Notes: a model not told the origin generated them from the letters alone. Shown: positions 26,694 to 36,110, counted from the stretch's first letter. The stretch is 64,000 bases of DNA from Natronorubrum aibiense (GCF_009392895.1 NZ_CP045488.1:2170001-2234000), one strand, 5' to 3'. Translations and numbers: made by a program.

Positions 26694-27467
26694 CTACCGC
26701 AGCCCCGGCGGCGGCCCGTCGTCGGAATCGTCGTCGAGTTCGACGTCTAACCCTAGCTCCTCACGCTGTTCTCGGAGTCGCTTGACCTGCCGGTAGTAGT
26801 AGACGGCACCGGTACCGCCGGCCAGGACGACGATCGTCACGAGTCCCATAAAGAGCGGGATATCGCGGGTTAGGTAGTATCGCAGCGAGATCGGACTGTC
26901 GACTTCCTCCCACGTTAGTCGCTCTTGATCGTCGACGATCTCTCGCTCGTAGCCACTCGGCGTGACGTCGCCGAACAGGAAGTTCGACGTCCGATGGCCG
27001 TCGGGGATCGTTACCTCGTACGATCCCTCGACATACGCTGGGAGTGTGAACGTTTTACGCCCGGCCTCACCCGAGAACGCGAGCGTGCCGTTGCCGTCGG
27101 GCACTCGGACGTCGGTACTCGTATCGCCCTGTTCGATGTCCAGTTCCGACCCCGTCACCTCGGTTCCGTTGGGATACCAGTATCGGACGCTGTGGATATC
27201 GAGTGCCTGATCGCTGTAGATGTTCGATCGATACAGCGAGAGTTCCTCGGTGTCCTCTAAGTCGTAGACGGCACGGTACTCGCCGTTGCTCGTCAGACTG
27301 CCGTCTTCGATGTCGATCGCGACGTCCGTATCGCGCTCCCGAAGGTCGTCGTACTCCTGCTCGCGGTCGAGTTCTTCGTCGGGAATGCCGCCGGAGAACG
27401 CCGAACAGCCGGCTCCGACGACGAGCAAGCCGACCACGAACACCGCAAAAACGAGCCGTCGATTCAT
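26694..27467 (-). CDS. DUF5803-type membrane-anchored lipoprotein
   Basis: A 257-residue exported protein. The ATG at 27467 gives MNRRLVFAVFVVGLLVVGAG followed by CSAF, a Sec signal with a lipobox (VGAGC). An extracellular domain follows, then one transmembrane helix near residues 210-235 (IPLFMGLVTIVVLAGGTGAV) and a short basic/acidic cytoplasmic tail ending PPPGLR. From memory it matches DUF5803, regularly found next to tfe and the DUF2110 gene in haloarchaea; unverified. A longer reading frame upstream overlaps the neighbouring gene and is not used. Function unknown. Confidence 0.75.
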   Translation of the reverse strand: MNRRLVFAVFVVGLLVVGAGCSAFSGGIPDEELDREQEYDDLRERDTDVAIDIEDGSLTSNGEYRAVYDLEDTEELSLYRSNIYSDQALDIHSVRYWYPNGTEVTGSELDIEQGDTSTDVRVPDGNGTLAFSGEAGRKTFTLPAYVEGSYEVTIPDGHRTSNFLFGDVTPSGYEREIVDDQERLTWEEVDSPISLRYYLTRDIPLFMGLVTIVVLAGGTGAVYYYRQVKRLREQREELGLDVELDDDSDDGPPPGLR

Positions 27468-27468
27468 C

Positions 27469-28146
27469 TTACGGAACAACGCAGCGAAGTTCCGCCGGGA
27501 GATACTCGCCAACGCTCGCGAGCAGTCCCGGTGGATCGGTGTCTTCGGTGCAGATGACGCTCTGTTCTAAGAGGCCGAGTCGCTCGACGGTGACGTAGTC
27601 GTTGGCGTGCCCGGCACGGTTGAGCGTCGCTCGAACCTCCGCGCGGGTGGCGCTGTTAACGTTGAGCCGCCCGTTCCCGCGGGTCCACTCGTAGAGACGG
27701 TCCTGTGCTTCCTCGGCGAGTCGCGATGGCTTGTCGTCGCCGTAGACGAACTCGAGTGGCATGTGCTGGACCAATCCGTACCGTTCGCGGATCTGGGCAG
27801 GTGTCCCCTGACCGAGTCCGAGTTGGTCGGCCGGAATCCGCACGCCGTCGCCCTGCCCGGCGTCGAGGACGAAGCCGTCGTTGTCCCACGACTCGAGGGT
27901 CCCGACGTACGTTTCGCCGGCCTCGAGGTCGGGGACGATTTCGCCGAACTCCTCGCCGAGGACGTTTCGCGCGACGGTGGCGTCGTCGCCCTCGATCGTG
28001 ACGGAGGGGAAATCGTCGTGCCGGATTCCAATCTCGAACTCGACGTCGAGGTCGCCGATCTCGTTGGTGACAAGCGAGCGAAGCGAGTCGAGCGAGCGCT
28101 GGCGAGCGTCGCCCTCGACGTAAATCTTGGTTGCGAGTACGACCAT
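27469..28146 (-). CDS. DUF2110 family protein
   Basis: A 225-residue cytoplasmic protein starting MVVLATKIYVEGDARQRSLD at 28146, where the start overlaps the tfe stop (TAATG). It has an S1/OB-like middle part (GETYVGTLESWDNDGFVLDA) and a C-terminal helical segment GRLNVNSATRAEVRATLNRAG similar to helix-hairpin-helix motifs. DUF2110 genes sit directly after tfe in many archaea, which hints at a link to transcription or nucleic acids. The role is unproven. Confidence 0.8.
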   Translation of the reverse strand: MVVLATKIYVEGDARQRSLDSLRSLVTNEIGDLDVEFEIGIRHDDFPSVTIEGDDATVARNVLGEEFGEIVPDLEAGETYVGTLESWDNDGFVLDAGQGDGVRIPADQLGLGQGTPAQIRERYGLVQHMPLEFVYGDDKPSRLAEEAQDRLYEWTRGNGRLNVNSATRAEVRATLNRAGHANDYVTVERLGLLEQSVICTEDTDPPGLLASVGEYLPAELRCVVP

Positions 28147-28670
28147 TAGGCGTCCGCGTCGATGTTGAGTTCGTCCTCGAGCGCGTCGAGGCGATCGTCC
28201 ATCGATCTGACGAGTCGGTCGTTGTCCATCGATTCGAGCGGCGAGCCACATTCGGGACATTCGAACCCGAAGTCCATCGCCTCGCCGAACTCGAAGCGGA
28301 TGGAACAGATCTCACAGAGATAGAACTCGTGGTTGCGCTCGTACTCCCGGCGCTCTTCGAGCGCGTCGTGGAGTCGGTACATCTCCTCTTCTAAGTTCTC
28401 CGGGATGTTGTCGTACTCGAAGGTCCAGAGATAGGTCAGCCACCCCGAGTCCTCGTCTCGCAGCCGTCGGTAGGTTGCGAGGTCGTTTTCGTACAGAATA
28501 AACAGCGCCCGGCGTACGTCGTTCAACTCGAGGTCCAGATCCTCGGCGAGCTCCTCGTCGGTCACTTCCCCGTCCGGCGGCGCTGCCGCGACGGGCATTC
28601 CCGTGGGACCGACCAGCTCGTGTAAATACTTCTGGATGACCGGATCCTCGAGCAGGTCCTCAAAAGCCAT
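28146..28670 (-). CDS. tfe: Transcription initiation factor E, alpha subunit (TFE)
   Basis: Archaeal homologue of TFIIE-alpha, which helps open the promoter with RNA polymerase. The 174-residue protein has an N-terminal extended winged-helix domain (residues 1-90: VTDEELAEDLDLELNDVRRA) and a zinc ribbon with CEIC and CPEC pairs (YLCEICSIRFEF... FECPECGSPL). A C-terminal acidic helix ends DELNIDADA. Size and layout match haloarchaeal TFE. It is first in a minus-strand operon with the DUF2110 and lipoprotein genes. Confidence 0.95.
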   Translation of the reverse strand: MAFEDLLEDPVIQKYLHELVGPTGMPVAAAPPDGEVTDEELAEDLDLELNDVRRALFILYENDLATYRRLRDEDSGWLTYLWTFEYDNIPENLEEEMYRLHDALEERREYERNHEFYLCEICSIRFEFGEAMDFGFECPECGSPLESMDNDRLVRSMDDRLDALEDELNIDADA

Positions 28671-28762
28671 TACCTACGTGTAACGCCGTCTGGCCATTAA
28701 GTCTTGTCAACTGCCCCGCGTCGGGGGAACGTACAGGTGGCTGGGCGGCCGTTCTCGAGACG

Positions 28763-29755
28763 ATGACCACCGACACCGGAGCGGACTCCCCGGGCGAGTG
28801 TGAACCGTCGACGGTCCATCGCTTCGAGTTCGACGTGCCCTGGCCGCCGAAACACGTCGCCGCGTACGTCATAGATGGGCCCGAACCGATCCTGATCGAC
28901 GCCGGCGCGCCGGACGACGACGGACAACGGGCCCTCGAGGCCGGCCTCGAGCGAATCGGCTACGCACCCGACGAGATCGACCACGTACTCGTAACCCACC
29001 CCCACAGCGATCACATCGGACAGGTCCCGACACTCCGTGCCGGCGGCGCGACGGTTTATGCACCAGCGGTCGCGCTCGAGCGACTCGCACGCGATCCGGC
29101 GACTGTTCGGTCGACCGTCCGCGATACGGCCGTTTCGGCCGGCTACCACGGCTCGGCGCTCGAGAACGTGGTCGACGATCACGTGGAGTCGTTCCAGCGG
29201 GCTCGGCGATTGCTCGAGCCCGGTTCGACGGTCCCGATCGAACGGGGTGCAACGTGGCCGGTCGGCGGCCGCGAGTTCACTGCCATCGCAACACCGGGCC
29301 ACGAGACGAGTCATCTGTGCTTCGAAGCCGCTCTCGAGGAAACGAGGGTGCTGTTTACCGGCGACGCGCTCATCGAACCGTTCCGCGCCGGCGCGTTCGA
29401 CGTCGGACTCGAGTGGGGTGCCTACGACGGTCTCGAGCGGTACGCGACGGCGATGGATCGACTGGAAGAGACGACGGCGACGCACGGATTTCCCGGTCAC
29501 GGGCCCGTCTTCGAGGAACCACGTCGAGTCGTCGAACACACGCGCGAGCGGATCGAGACGCTGATCTCGGAGACCCGAGACGCACTAGCTGCGATCGAAC
29601 CCGCCACGCCGCTCGCGGTGGCCGAACGACGGCTTGGCAGCGTTCGCTACACCGCTCCCGTGATGGATACAATGGCCGCACTGGGGACGCTCGAGCGGCA
29701 GGGAGCAGTGACGTTCGTGCTCGAGGACGGTGTTAGACGGTATCGAACGATCTGA
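28763..29755 (+). CDS. Metallo-beta-lactamase fold hydrolase
   Basis: A 330-residue zinc hydrolase of the glyoxalase II/LACTB2-like branch. Metal ligands are visible in VLVTHPHSDHIGQVP (H-x-H-x-D-H), the GHETSHLCFE region, and the Asp of VLFTGDALIEP, with HGFPGHGPVFEEP near residue 240. A C-terminal helical domain from about residue 255 (RVVEHTRERIETLISETRDA) resembles the winged-helix tail of LACTB2-like proteins. Specific substrate is unknown. It is divergent from tfe and appears monocistronic. Confidence 0.85.
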   Translation: MTTDTGADSPGECEPSTVHRFEFDVPWPPKHVAAYVIDGPEPILIDAGAPDDDGQRALEAGLERIGYAPDEIDHVLVTHPHSDHIGQVPTLRAGGATVYAPAVALERLARDPATVRSTVRDTAVSAGYHGSALENVVDDHVESFQRARRLLEPGSTVPIERGATWPVGGREFTAIATPGHETSHLCFEAALEETRVLFTGDALIEPFRAGAFDVGLEWGAYDGLERYATAMDRLEETTATHGFPGHGPVFEEPRRVVEHTRERIETLISETRDALAAIEPATPLAVAERRLGSVRYTAPVMDTMAALGTLERQGAVTFVLEDGVRRYRTI

Positions 29756-29772
29756 ACGAACCGTCCGATCAC

Positions 29773-29994
29773 TCACTCGGCGGATTCCGCGTCGGCGCTC
29801 TCTTTCGTTTCACGAAGCGTGTTCCAGACGGTCGCGGCGATAACGAGGACGAGCGCCATCGCGAGCCCGTAGAAGGCACCCATGGCGATCGCCGCCGGAA
29901 GCGTGTGGCCAGTCGCGAGCAACACGATGATATTGAGAACGATGAGGACTGGTCCGAGCATGTACCACTCGATCGGTGTCCGTGGAAGCGACAT
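29773..29994 (-). CDS. Small two-helix membrane protein
   Basis: A 73-residue hypothetical protein from the ATG at 29994 (MSLPRTPIEW); an upstream ATG at 30006 would add four residues. Two hydrophobic helices (MLGPVLIVLNIIVLLATGH and AIAMGAFYGLAMALVLVIAA) are followed by an acidic tail. No function is recognised. Residue bias and codon use fit the genome, so it is probably real. Confidence 0.65.
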   Translation of the reverse strand: MSLPRTPIEWYMLGPVLIVLNIIVLLATGHTLPAAIAMGAFYGLAMALVLVIAATVWNTLRETKESADAESAE

Positions 29995-30060
29995 CGCAGA
30001 GCCCATACTGGGTTGTCTCCCCGGTCGCAGAAAAACCTATACTGTCGGCGATCCGGCTGA

Positions 30061-30609
30061 CTACTCTTCGTCGATCGACTCGACGCGCTTACCGGTTGCC
30101 ATCGGGATCACCTGCCGGTCCGCGTCTTCCCACTCGCGCTCGAGTTCTTGGCCCTCGAATAGCCGGTCCAAAAAGACTGCGAGGCCGGCGACCTCGGAGT
30201 GGGGCTGGTTGGTGACACCGACGTTCCAGTTGGCCTGCTCGTAGACGTCGAACGGGACCTTTTCGGCACCGACGACGACGAGCAGTGGTTCGCCATCGTC
30301 CTGATGGGCGGCTCGAATCTCGGCTTCGACGTCTTGGACGCGCTCGCCGTACATCGTGAGGTGGACGACCTTCCCCGCCCAGTTGCGAAGCATCGCCTGC
30401 GGTGAGTCGGTCAATTCGACGTCGAAGGGGCCACCGAACCGGTTGGTGATGTCCGAGACGGTCGCTTTCGACTGGCCGGCATTGTCGGGAAAACAGACGC
30501 GATCAGCACCTAACGCCCGCGCAGTCAACCCGACGTGGGTCGTCATCCGCTCGTCCCGTCCGGGCCGATGACCGAGCCGGAGGACGGTGACTTCGGCTGT
30601 TCCGTTCAT
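30061..30609 (-). CDS. trm56: tRNA (cytidine(56)-2'-O)-methyltransferase Trm56
   Basis: SPOUT-class enzyme that methylates the ribose of C56 in the T-loop of archaeal tRNAs using S-adenosylmethionine. The 182-residue product starts at the ATG at 30609 with MNGTAEVTVLRLGHRPGRDE followed by RMTTHVGLTARALGA, the hallmark of this family. The knotted SAM-binding end is visible in LLVVVGAEKVPFDVYEQANWNVGVTNQPHSE (residues about 105-135, only the ends matter here). A longer upstream frame adds Cys-rich residues unlike the family and is rejected. Confidence 0.93.
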   Translation of the reverse strand: MNGTAEVTVLRLGHRPGRDERMTTHVGLTARALGADRVCFPDNAGQSKATVSDITNRFGGPFDVELTDSPQAMLRNWAGKVVHLTMYGERVQDVEAEIRAAHQDDGEPLLVVVGAEKVPFDVYEQANWNVGVTNQPHSEVAGLAVFLDRLFEGQELEREWEDADRQVIPMATGKRVESIDEE

Positions 30610-30710
30610 GACTGGGTATTTCCCTGTCGTGCATATGTGGATTCGGATTCGGCGACCCTCGAGCGATCGCGGATGCGCAGATATTTGTTCACACGTTACG
30701 AATGACACAC

Positions 30711-30926
30711 ATGAGCAATGAGAAGGCACCGGTGTTTTCGGACGGCTTCGCCGTTCCGATAACCGGACTGCTGGCGTTCCTGTTCGCGATCATGGCCGGA
30801 ATGACCGTCACGCCGGCGCTGTCCGGTTCGCTGACCGACATCGCGATCCCGGTCTCATTCGGGCTCGCTAGTCTCTTTTGTTTCCGACTGCGACAGCAAG
30901 CGATCGCGAGCCAAACAGAGAACTGA
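30711..30926 (+). CDS. Small two-helix membrane protein
   Basis: A 71-residue hypothetical protein starting MSNEKAPVFSDGF, with helices around VPITGLLAFLFAIMAGM and IAIPVSFGLASLFCF. The ATG at 30711 is preferred over 30702 because a TATA-like ATATTTG at 30681-30687 sits 24-30 bases upstream, matching a leaderless start. It is divergent from trm56. No function is recognised. Confidence 0.6.
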   Translation: MSNEKAPVFSDGFAVPITGLLAFLFAIMAGMTVTPALSGSLTDIAIPVSFGLASLFCFRLRQQAIASQTEN

Positions 30927-31034
30927 ACGCGCCGAAGACACTGCTTCTATCCACTCATCGACCCAGCAACCGGCAGTACGATCAGCTACGTCGGCAGTGC
31001 AGTCGACTCGAGCGAAAAGAGCGGCCGATCGCCG

Positions 31035-31253
31035 TTACTGCTGTTTGGCGATCTCGAGCGAGAAAAAAAAGCCGAAATACGCCGGGATGCCGGCGGCCAT
31101 GAACATATAGAAGGCCCACGTGGGCGACTCGGGAAAGACGTAATCGAAGAGCACGCTCACGAGTGTGACCCAGACGACGGCGAACATCAGGTCGTAGACC
31201 ATTCCGTGTCGGTTCTCTTCGACGTGTTCTCGAAAGCGATCAGCGAAGCTCAT
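31035..31253 (-). CDS. Small two-helix membrane protein
   Basis: A 72-residue protein starting MSFADRFREHVEENRHGMVY with two hydrophobic helices (LMFAVVWVTLVSVLFDYVF and AFYMFMAAGIPAYFGFFFS) and a short EIAKQQ tail. The ATG at 31253 is used because the longer frame overlaps the UspA gene out of frame. It lies downstream of the symporter-UspA genes and may be the last gene of that unit, 88 bases after uspA. Function unknown. Confidence 0.65.
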   Translation of the reverse strand: MSFADRFREHVEENRHGMVYDLMFAVVWVTLVSVLFDYVFPESPTWAFYMFMAAGIPAYFGFFFSLEIAKQQ

Positions 31254-31341
31254 CGTGTCGGTCCTCCAGTATCTATCAGCAACGTTCGTTTCATATGTTA
31301 AGAAAAGAACCCGGAATACGTCAGTCTTGTGCGTTCGCGGC

Positions 31342-31803
31342 TCAGTCGTCTTCTTCGTAGTCGACGACCAACACGGGCGTGTGCGTCGAGCGCAGGACGC
31401 GTTCGGTGACGCTCCCGAGTAGTGCGCGCCGGACACCCGAACGGCCGTGGCTGCCCATCACGATCAGATCGATGTCGTGATCCTCTGCGTAGTGGGCGAT
31501 CACGCGGTGTGGCTGGCCGCCGGCGTGGTGTTCGATCGCGGAGAGTCCGTGCGCCTCCGCATTTTCCGTGACATAGCCGGTCGCCGCCTCGGCGTCCTCA
31601 CGGAGTTCCGTCATGCCGGCGAAGTCGCCTTGCTGAATGCGGTCGACCTGTTCGGTGCCAAGCCCGTAAGCGACTGCATCGGTGTCGGCGATGTACAGCG
31701 CGTGGATTTCGGCGTCGTATTTCTCTGCGAGGTCGACTGCTGTATCGACCGCGAACTGTGCGACTTTGCTGCCGTCCGTGGGGACGAGTATGCGTTCGTA
31801 CAT
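31342..31803 (-). CDS. Universal stress protein (UspA family)
   Basis: A 153-residue single-domain nucleotide-binding stress protein: MYERILVPTDGSKVAQFAVD at the start and the ATP-binding motif VMGSHGRSGVRRALLGSVTERVL (G-x2-G-x9-G-S/T type) at the end. Usp proteins often sit beside transporters in haloarchaea and may regulate them. It follows the symporter gene by only 3 bases, so co-transcription is very likely. Confidence 0.9.
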   Translation of the reverse strand: MYERILVPTDGSKVAQFAVDTAVDLAEKYDAEIHALYIADTDAVAYGLGTEQVDRIQQGDFAGMTELREDAEAATGYVTENAEAHGLSAIEHHAGGQPHRVIAHYAEDHDIDLIVMGSHGRSGVRRALLGSVTERVLRSTHTPVLVVDYEEDD

Positions 31804-31806
31804 TGA

Positions 31807-33507
31807 TTAGTCATCCGCAGGTGCGTTTCCGTTCCGTTCGGCGACGACGTCCGCCGCGGTCTTGTCTTTCGGCATCGGCTCGGGACTGTGGCACTGTCGA
31901 ACCATCTGCTTGGTTTCCAGTGGCGGTTCGTCAGTGATGAGAGAGACGATGATGGTGACGGCGAAGACGATCGGCACGCCGATGAGTCCAGAGCCGATAG
32001 CTGGCATCCACGTCGAGATGACCTCGATGCCGAGCCCCTCGCCGCCGTTGACGAGACCGAAGTTCCCTTCGTTGAACATCGGGATGAACCAGACGATGAT
32101 GCCGGTCACCATGCCGGAGAGTGCACCCGGACGGTTCGTGTTCTCCCACCAGAGGCCGAGGAAGAACATCGGGAACAGCACGATCGCAGCCAGCGAGAAC
32201 GCGAACCCGACCAGTGCCGCGATCGGCTGCTGGGGGTCCAGCGCGAAGATGATCGAGAGCACGCCGATAGCGACGATGCTCAGGCGACCGACGAGGACCT
32301 GCTGGCGCTGCGTGGCATCCTCGTTGATGATGTTCGCGTAGATGTCGTGGGAGATCGCCGACGATGCGGCGATGAACAGTCCGGCCGTCGTTGCGATCGC
32401 TGCGGCGATACCGCCTGCTGCGACAAAGCCGACGAACCACTGCGGCAAGTCAGCGAGTTGAGCTGCCGTCACGACGAGGACGTCGGCTGCTGCACCGCTC
32501 ATGCCGGGATCGCCGTAGACGGCGCCGATCTGGTCGCTGTAGAGACTCACACCGATCGCCGCGAAGGCGGGTGCGCTCAGGTACAGGAGGGAGATGAAGA
32601 ACAGCCCCCAGGTGCACGACCAGCGGGCGATCCGTTCGTTCTGGACCGTGTAGAACCGGACCAGCACGTGTGGGAGGCCACACGTCCCGAAGACGAGGCT
32701 GAAACAGGTCGCAACCCACAGGTAGTAGCTCCCGCCAACGAAGGGGTCCGAGAACTCGGACGAGAGGCTGTCGATCATCATCCCGTACTCGAGTTGCGGA
32801 AGCACCGTCGTGTAGCCGGTTGTCCAGCCAGTGGCGACCAATCCGAGCAGGAACGCGACGATGAGGATGATGTACTGCAAAACCATGTTCTTCGTCGCCC
32901 CGAGCATCCCCGACAGCGACAGGTAGCCGATCGTGATGACCATGAAGATGATCATCATCGTCTGGTAGGCGCTCAGTGCGCCGCCGGTGATCGCTGACCA
33001 GTCGCCGAGGATGTACATGCCGACGAGACCCATCCCGCGGGCCTGTCCGAGCGTGTAGACGAACCCGATGAGGAACGTCGTGATTGCTGCGAGGGCACGT
33101 GCGGTGTCGGAGTTAAATCGATCCCCGACGAAGTCCGGTGCGGTGTACTTTCCGAACCGGCGCATCTGTGCGGCCATGAAGATCAGCAGAATGAAGTACC
33201 CTGTCGTCCAGCCGACGACGTATGCCAGTCCGTAAACGCCGGATAGTGCGACTGTCGCCGCCACACCGAGGTACGTCGCGGCCGACATCCAGTTGGCACC
33301 GATCGCCATCCCGTTCTCGATGTTCCCGATCGACCGACCGGCGACCCACATGTTGTCCGTGTCGGCGACCTTGTACATGAAGCCGGCCACCATGAACGTC
33401 AACATCATCCCCACGACGATGAGCGCCGGAAGGGCCTTAAACGAGATGTCGAGACCCTGTGGGAGCATATCCGACTGCAGCGGCATCGCAACCATCGCGT
33501 CGATCAT
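31807..33507 (-). CDS. Sodium:solute symporter (acetate/organic acid permease, VC_2705-like)
   Basis: A 566-residue secondary transporter of the sodium:solute symporter family with about 13 hydrophobic helices. Motifs include FMVAGFMYKVADTDNMWVAG near residue 45, GANWMSAATYLGVAATVALS, and FTVQNERIARWS-like FYTVQNERIARWS, the family-typical region. The pairing with a DUF4212 small subunit and closeness to two acetyl-CoA synthetase genes points to acetate or a related short-chain acid as substrate (inference). Its start overlaps the DUF4212 stop by 4 bases. Confidence 0.88.
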   Translation of the reverse strand: MIDAMVAMPLQSDMLPQGLDISFKALPALIVVGMMLTFMVAGFMYKVADTDNMWVAGRSIGNIENGMAIGANWMSAATYLGVAATVALSGVYGLAYVVGWTTGYFILLIFMAAQMRRFGKYTAPDFVGDRFNSDTARALAAITTFLIGFVYTLGQARGMGLVGMYILGDWSAITGGALSAYQTMMIIFMVITIGYLSLSGMLGATKNMVLQYIILIVAFLLGLVATGWTTGYTTVLPQLEYGMMIDSLSSEFSDPFVGGSYYLWVATCFSLVFGTCGLPHVLVRFYTVQNERIARWSCTWGLFFISLLYLSAPAFAAIGVSLYSDQIGAVYGDPGMSGAAADVLVVTAAQLADLPQWFVGFVAAGGIAAAIATTAGLFIAASSAISHDIYANIINEDATQRQQVLVGRLSIVAIGVLSIIFALDPQQPIAALVGFAFSLAAIVLFPMFFLGLWWENTNRPGALSGMVTGIIVWFIPMFNEGNFGLVNGGEGLGIEVISTWMPAIGSGLIGVPIVFAVTIIVSLITDEPPLETKQMVRQCHSPEPMPKDKTAADVVAERNGNAPADD

Positions 33508-33956
33508 TCGCTGACACCTCCGTCAGCGGCGGTCGCATCGTCGGACGTCGTTTCGGTCGGCTCCGGTGCGGCCGTCGGCTGTTCGATCCCGTACTTGTCG
33601 TCGATCTGGTCGCGTTTGCGCGCGTACCACACCGAAAGGATCAGCGCTGCGCCGGGGCCGACGATGGCGAGCAGGAAGTAGTGAAGCGGGAATCCGATCA
33701 CCGGCATCTGCGTCGTCATCACGTCGGGTGCGATGCGAGTCAACGTGATCGGGCCGAACGTCGTCAGCGCCCAGATGGCGAAGCCGAGCCAAATAACTCG
33801 CAGGTGGTCCCGCATGAACGGGGTTGCCGGCTTCAACAAGTTGATTTCGACGTCGAGGTAATCGACCTGCTTCTCTCGTTCCACGTCGCTCATTCCGCCG
33901 TCGGTCGCCACTTCGCGGGTGTCGTGTTCTGAATCGTGGTTCGTATCTGCTGTCAT
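33504..33956 (-). CDS. DUF4212 small subunit of the sodium/solute symporter
   Basis: A 150-residue membrane protein with two helices (residues about 52-75 and 86-112: HLRVIWLGFAIWALTTFGPI and FPLHYFLLAIVGPGAALILS), as in the sodium/substrate symporter small subunits. The N-terminal ~35 residues and the C-terminal ~35 are acidic and polar. It precedes and overlaps the large symporter gene. An internal ATG (MSDVEREKQVDYLDVEINLL) at 33893 is an alternative start. Confidence 0.88.
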   Translation of the reverse strand: MTADTNHDSEHDTREVATDGGMSDVEREKQVDYLDVEINLLKPATPFMRDHLRVIWLGFAIWALTTFGPITLTRIAPDVMTTQMPVIGFPLHYFLLAIVGPGAALILSVWYARKRDQIDDKYGIEQPTAAPEPTETTSDDATAADGGVSE

Positions 33957-34110
33957 TGGTAGTTGCCTCTTCTTTCGTGGTTCGGTTTGCTCGGCACGCT
34001 GCCGTCCGCGCTGACGGTGCGTCCGAAATTATGGGTGATATTCTCTGTCATGAGATTTGGCCTGTGTTCGTGTCGTCCGTGGGTGTTATTTGAAAGAAAG
34101 TGCCCCCGAG

Positions 34111-36084
34111 TTAGCTTTCGTTGACCTGTGCTGCGATATCGTCGACGACTTCTGGGTTGCGCAGCGTCGACGTCGTGCCGAGTTCGTTGCCGCTCGCGAT
34201 GTCCTCGAGCAGTCGGCGCATGATCTTCCCGGAGCGCGTCTTCGGCAGCTCGGGCGTAAAGATCACTTCCTCGGGTTTGGCGATCGGACCGATCGAGTCG
34301 AGGATCGCCTCGACGGCTTTCTCCTCGAGTTCCTCGCCGGCTTCGTAGCCGTCTTCGGGGATCGCGTAGACGTAGACGGCCTCGCCTTTGACCTCGTGGT
34401 CGCCGCCGACGACGGCGGCTTCGGCGATGCCCTCGACACCGACGACGGCCGACTCGATCTCCATCGTCCCCAGTCGATGACCGGAGACGTTGATAACGTC
34501 GTCGACGCGGCCGAGAACGGTGATGTAGCCGTCTTCGTCGATCTTCGCGCCGTCTTCGGGGAAGTAGACCCACTCGTCGTTCTCGGGGTCGGAGTACTCC
34601 GTCCAGTACTCCTCGACGAAGCGCTCGTCGTTCCGGTAGAGCGTGCGCAGCATGCCGGGCCACGGTTTCTGGACCGTCAGATAACCCGCCTGTCCGGCCT
34701 CGACTTCCTCGCCGGTTTCGTCGACGATCTTGGCGTCGATGCCGGGCAGGCCGGGACCGGCGGAGCCGGGTTTCATCTCACCGACGCCGGGCAGCGTCGT
34801 AATCATGTGGCCGCCGGTTTCGGTCTGCCACCAGGTGTCGACGATCGGGCACTCGCCGCCGCCGATGTGGTCGTAGTACCATTTCCACGCGCGTGGATTG
34901 ATCGGCTCCCCCACAGTGCCGAGCAGACGCAGCGATGACAGGTCGTGTTGCTCTGGGTACTCTTTGCCCCACTTCATGAACGCACGGATGGCCGTCGGCG
35001 CAGTATAGAAGACGTCGACTCGGTTTCGCTCGATGATGTCCCAGAAGCGGTCCTTCTCTGGGTAATCCGGCGTACCCTCGTACATCACGGTGGTCGTTCC
35101 GAGCGCGAGTGGCCCGTAGAGGATGTAGGAGTGACCCGTAATCCAGCCGATGTCGGCCGAGCACCAGTAGGTGTCTTCGGGTTTTAGGTCGAGCACCGAG
35201 TGGGACGTCCACGCGGAGTAAGCGAGGTAGCCACCCGTCGTGTGTTTGACGCCTTTCGGTTTGCCCGTCGTTCCCGACGTATACATCAGGAACAGCATGT
35301 CCTCGGAGTCCCGAGCGACCGGTTCGACGGTTTCGCCAGCGTGCTCGTCGATGAGCTCGTCGTAGTCGTGCTGGTTCTCCGAGAGGGAGTGTTCGAGGTC
35401 GTCGCCGAGTCGGTCGACGACGACGGTCGTCGTCTCGTGGTCGACGTCTTCGAGTCCCTCGTTGGTCTTCGAAATGTGGTCGAGTGCGTCCCCGCGACGG
35501 TAGTAGCCGTCACAGGTAATCAGGTACTCGCTGTCGGCGTCGTTCATCCGGGTCGCCAGCGCGTCGGCCGAGAAGCCGGCGAAGACGACGCTGTGTGGGG
35601 CACCGAGACGGGCACACGCGAGCATCGCGATCGGGAGCTCCGGCACCATCGGCATATACAGCGTGACGACGTCGTCTTCCTCAACGCCGAGGTCACGCAG
35701 CGTCGCCGCGAACTCGTTGACCTCGTTCAGCAGGTCACCGTACGTGTACGTTCGCGTCTCGCCGAGTTCGCCCTCCCACTTGATTGCGGCTCGGTTTTTC
35801 GCCCCGTCCTCGACGTGGCGGTCGAGACAGTTGTACGAGGCGTTGATCTTCCCGTTCGTGAACCACTGGTAGCTGGGGGCATCCGATTCGTCTAAGACGT
35901 CGTCGTACTCCTCATCCCAGTCGAGGAACTCCGCAGCGCGTTCCCAACATTCCGGCCAGTTTTCTTCGAACTCCTCATAGATCCCCGGATCCGAGACGTT
36001 CGCCTGTTCGACGAACGACTCGGGCGGTTCAAACGTGTCTTGCTCCTCGAGTCGAGCCTCGAGGCTGCCATCCTCCTGTGACAT
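34111..36084 (-). CDS. acs: Acetyl-CoA synthetase (copy 1)
   Basis: AMP-forming ligase that converts acetate, ATP and CoA into acetyl-CoA. From the ATG at 36084 it has 657 residues, the family norm. Visible motifs are YTSGTTGKPKGVKHTTGGYL, DIGWITGHSYILYGPL, VDTWWQTETGGHMIT and the C-terminal LPKTRSGKIMRRLLED. The last of these carries the catalytic Lys that is acetylated in regulated Acs enzymes. The longer upstream frame (to 36249) has Cys-rich, non-family sequence and is rejected. A TATA-like sequence lies 27-35 bases before the ATG. Confidence 0.94.
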   Translation of the reverse strand: MSQEDGSLEARLEEQDTFEPPESFVEQANVSDPGIYEEFEENWPECWERAAEFLDWDEEYDDVLDESDAPSYQWFTNGKINASYNCLDRHVEDGAKNRAAIKWEGELGETRTYTYGDLLNEVNEFAATLRDLGVEEDDVVTLYMPMVPELPIAMLACARLGAPHSVVFAGFSADALATRMNDADSEYLITCDGYYRRGDALDHISKTNEGLEDVDHETTTVVVDRLGDDLEHSLSENQHDYDELIDEHAGETVEPVARDSEDMLFLMYTSGTTGKPKGVKHTTGGYLAYSAWTSHSVLDLKPEDTYWCSADIGWITGHSYILYGPLALGTTTVMYEGTPDYPEKDRFWDIIERNRVDVFYTAPTAIRAFMKWGKEYPEQHDLSSLRLLGTVGEPINPRAWKWYYDHIGGGECPIVDTWWQTETGGHMITTLPGVGEMKPGSAGPGLPGIDAKIVDETGEEVEAGQAGYLTVQKPWPGMLRTLYRNDERFVEEYWTEYSDPENDEWVYFPEDGAKIDEDGYITVLGRVDDVINVSGHRLGTMEIESAVVGVEGIAEAAVVGGDHEVKGEAVYVYAIPEDGYEAGEELEEKAVEAILDSIGPIAKPEEVIFTPELPKTRSGKIMRRLLEDIASGNELGTTSTLRNPEVVDDIAAQVNES

Positions 36085-36110
36085 GATACAACAATTCAAT
36101 ATGCTACTAC

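Noticed and set aside
31888-32997. 369-codon plus-strand frame
   Set aside because: Antisense to the sodium:solute symporter, with Arg/Asp/His composition unlike real membrane or soluble proteins.
33953-34663. 236-codon minus-strand frame, Arg-rich
   Set aside because: Out-of-frame reading of acs copy 1; the acs frame is conserved through this region.
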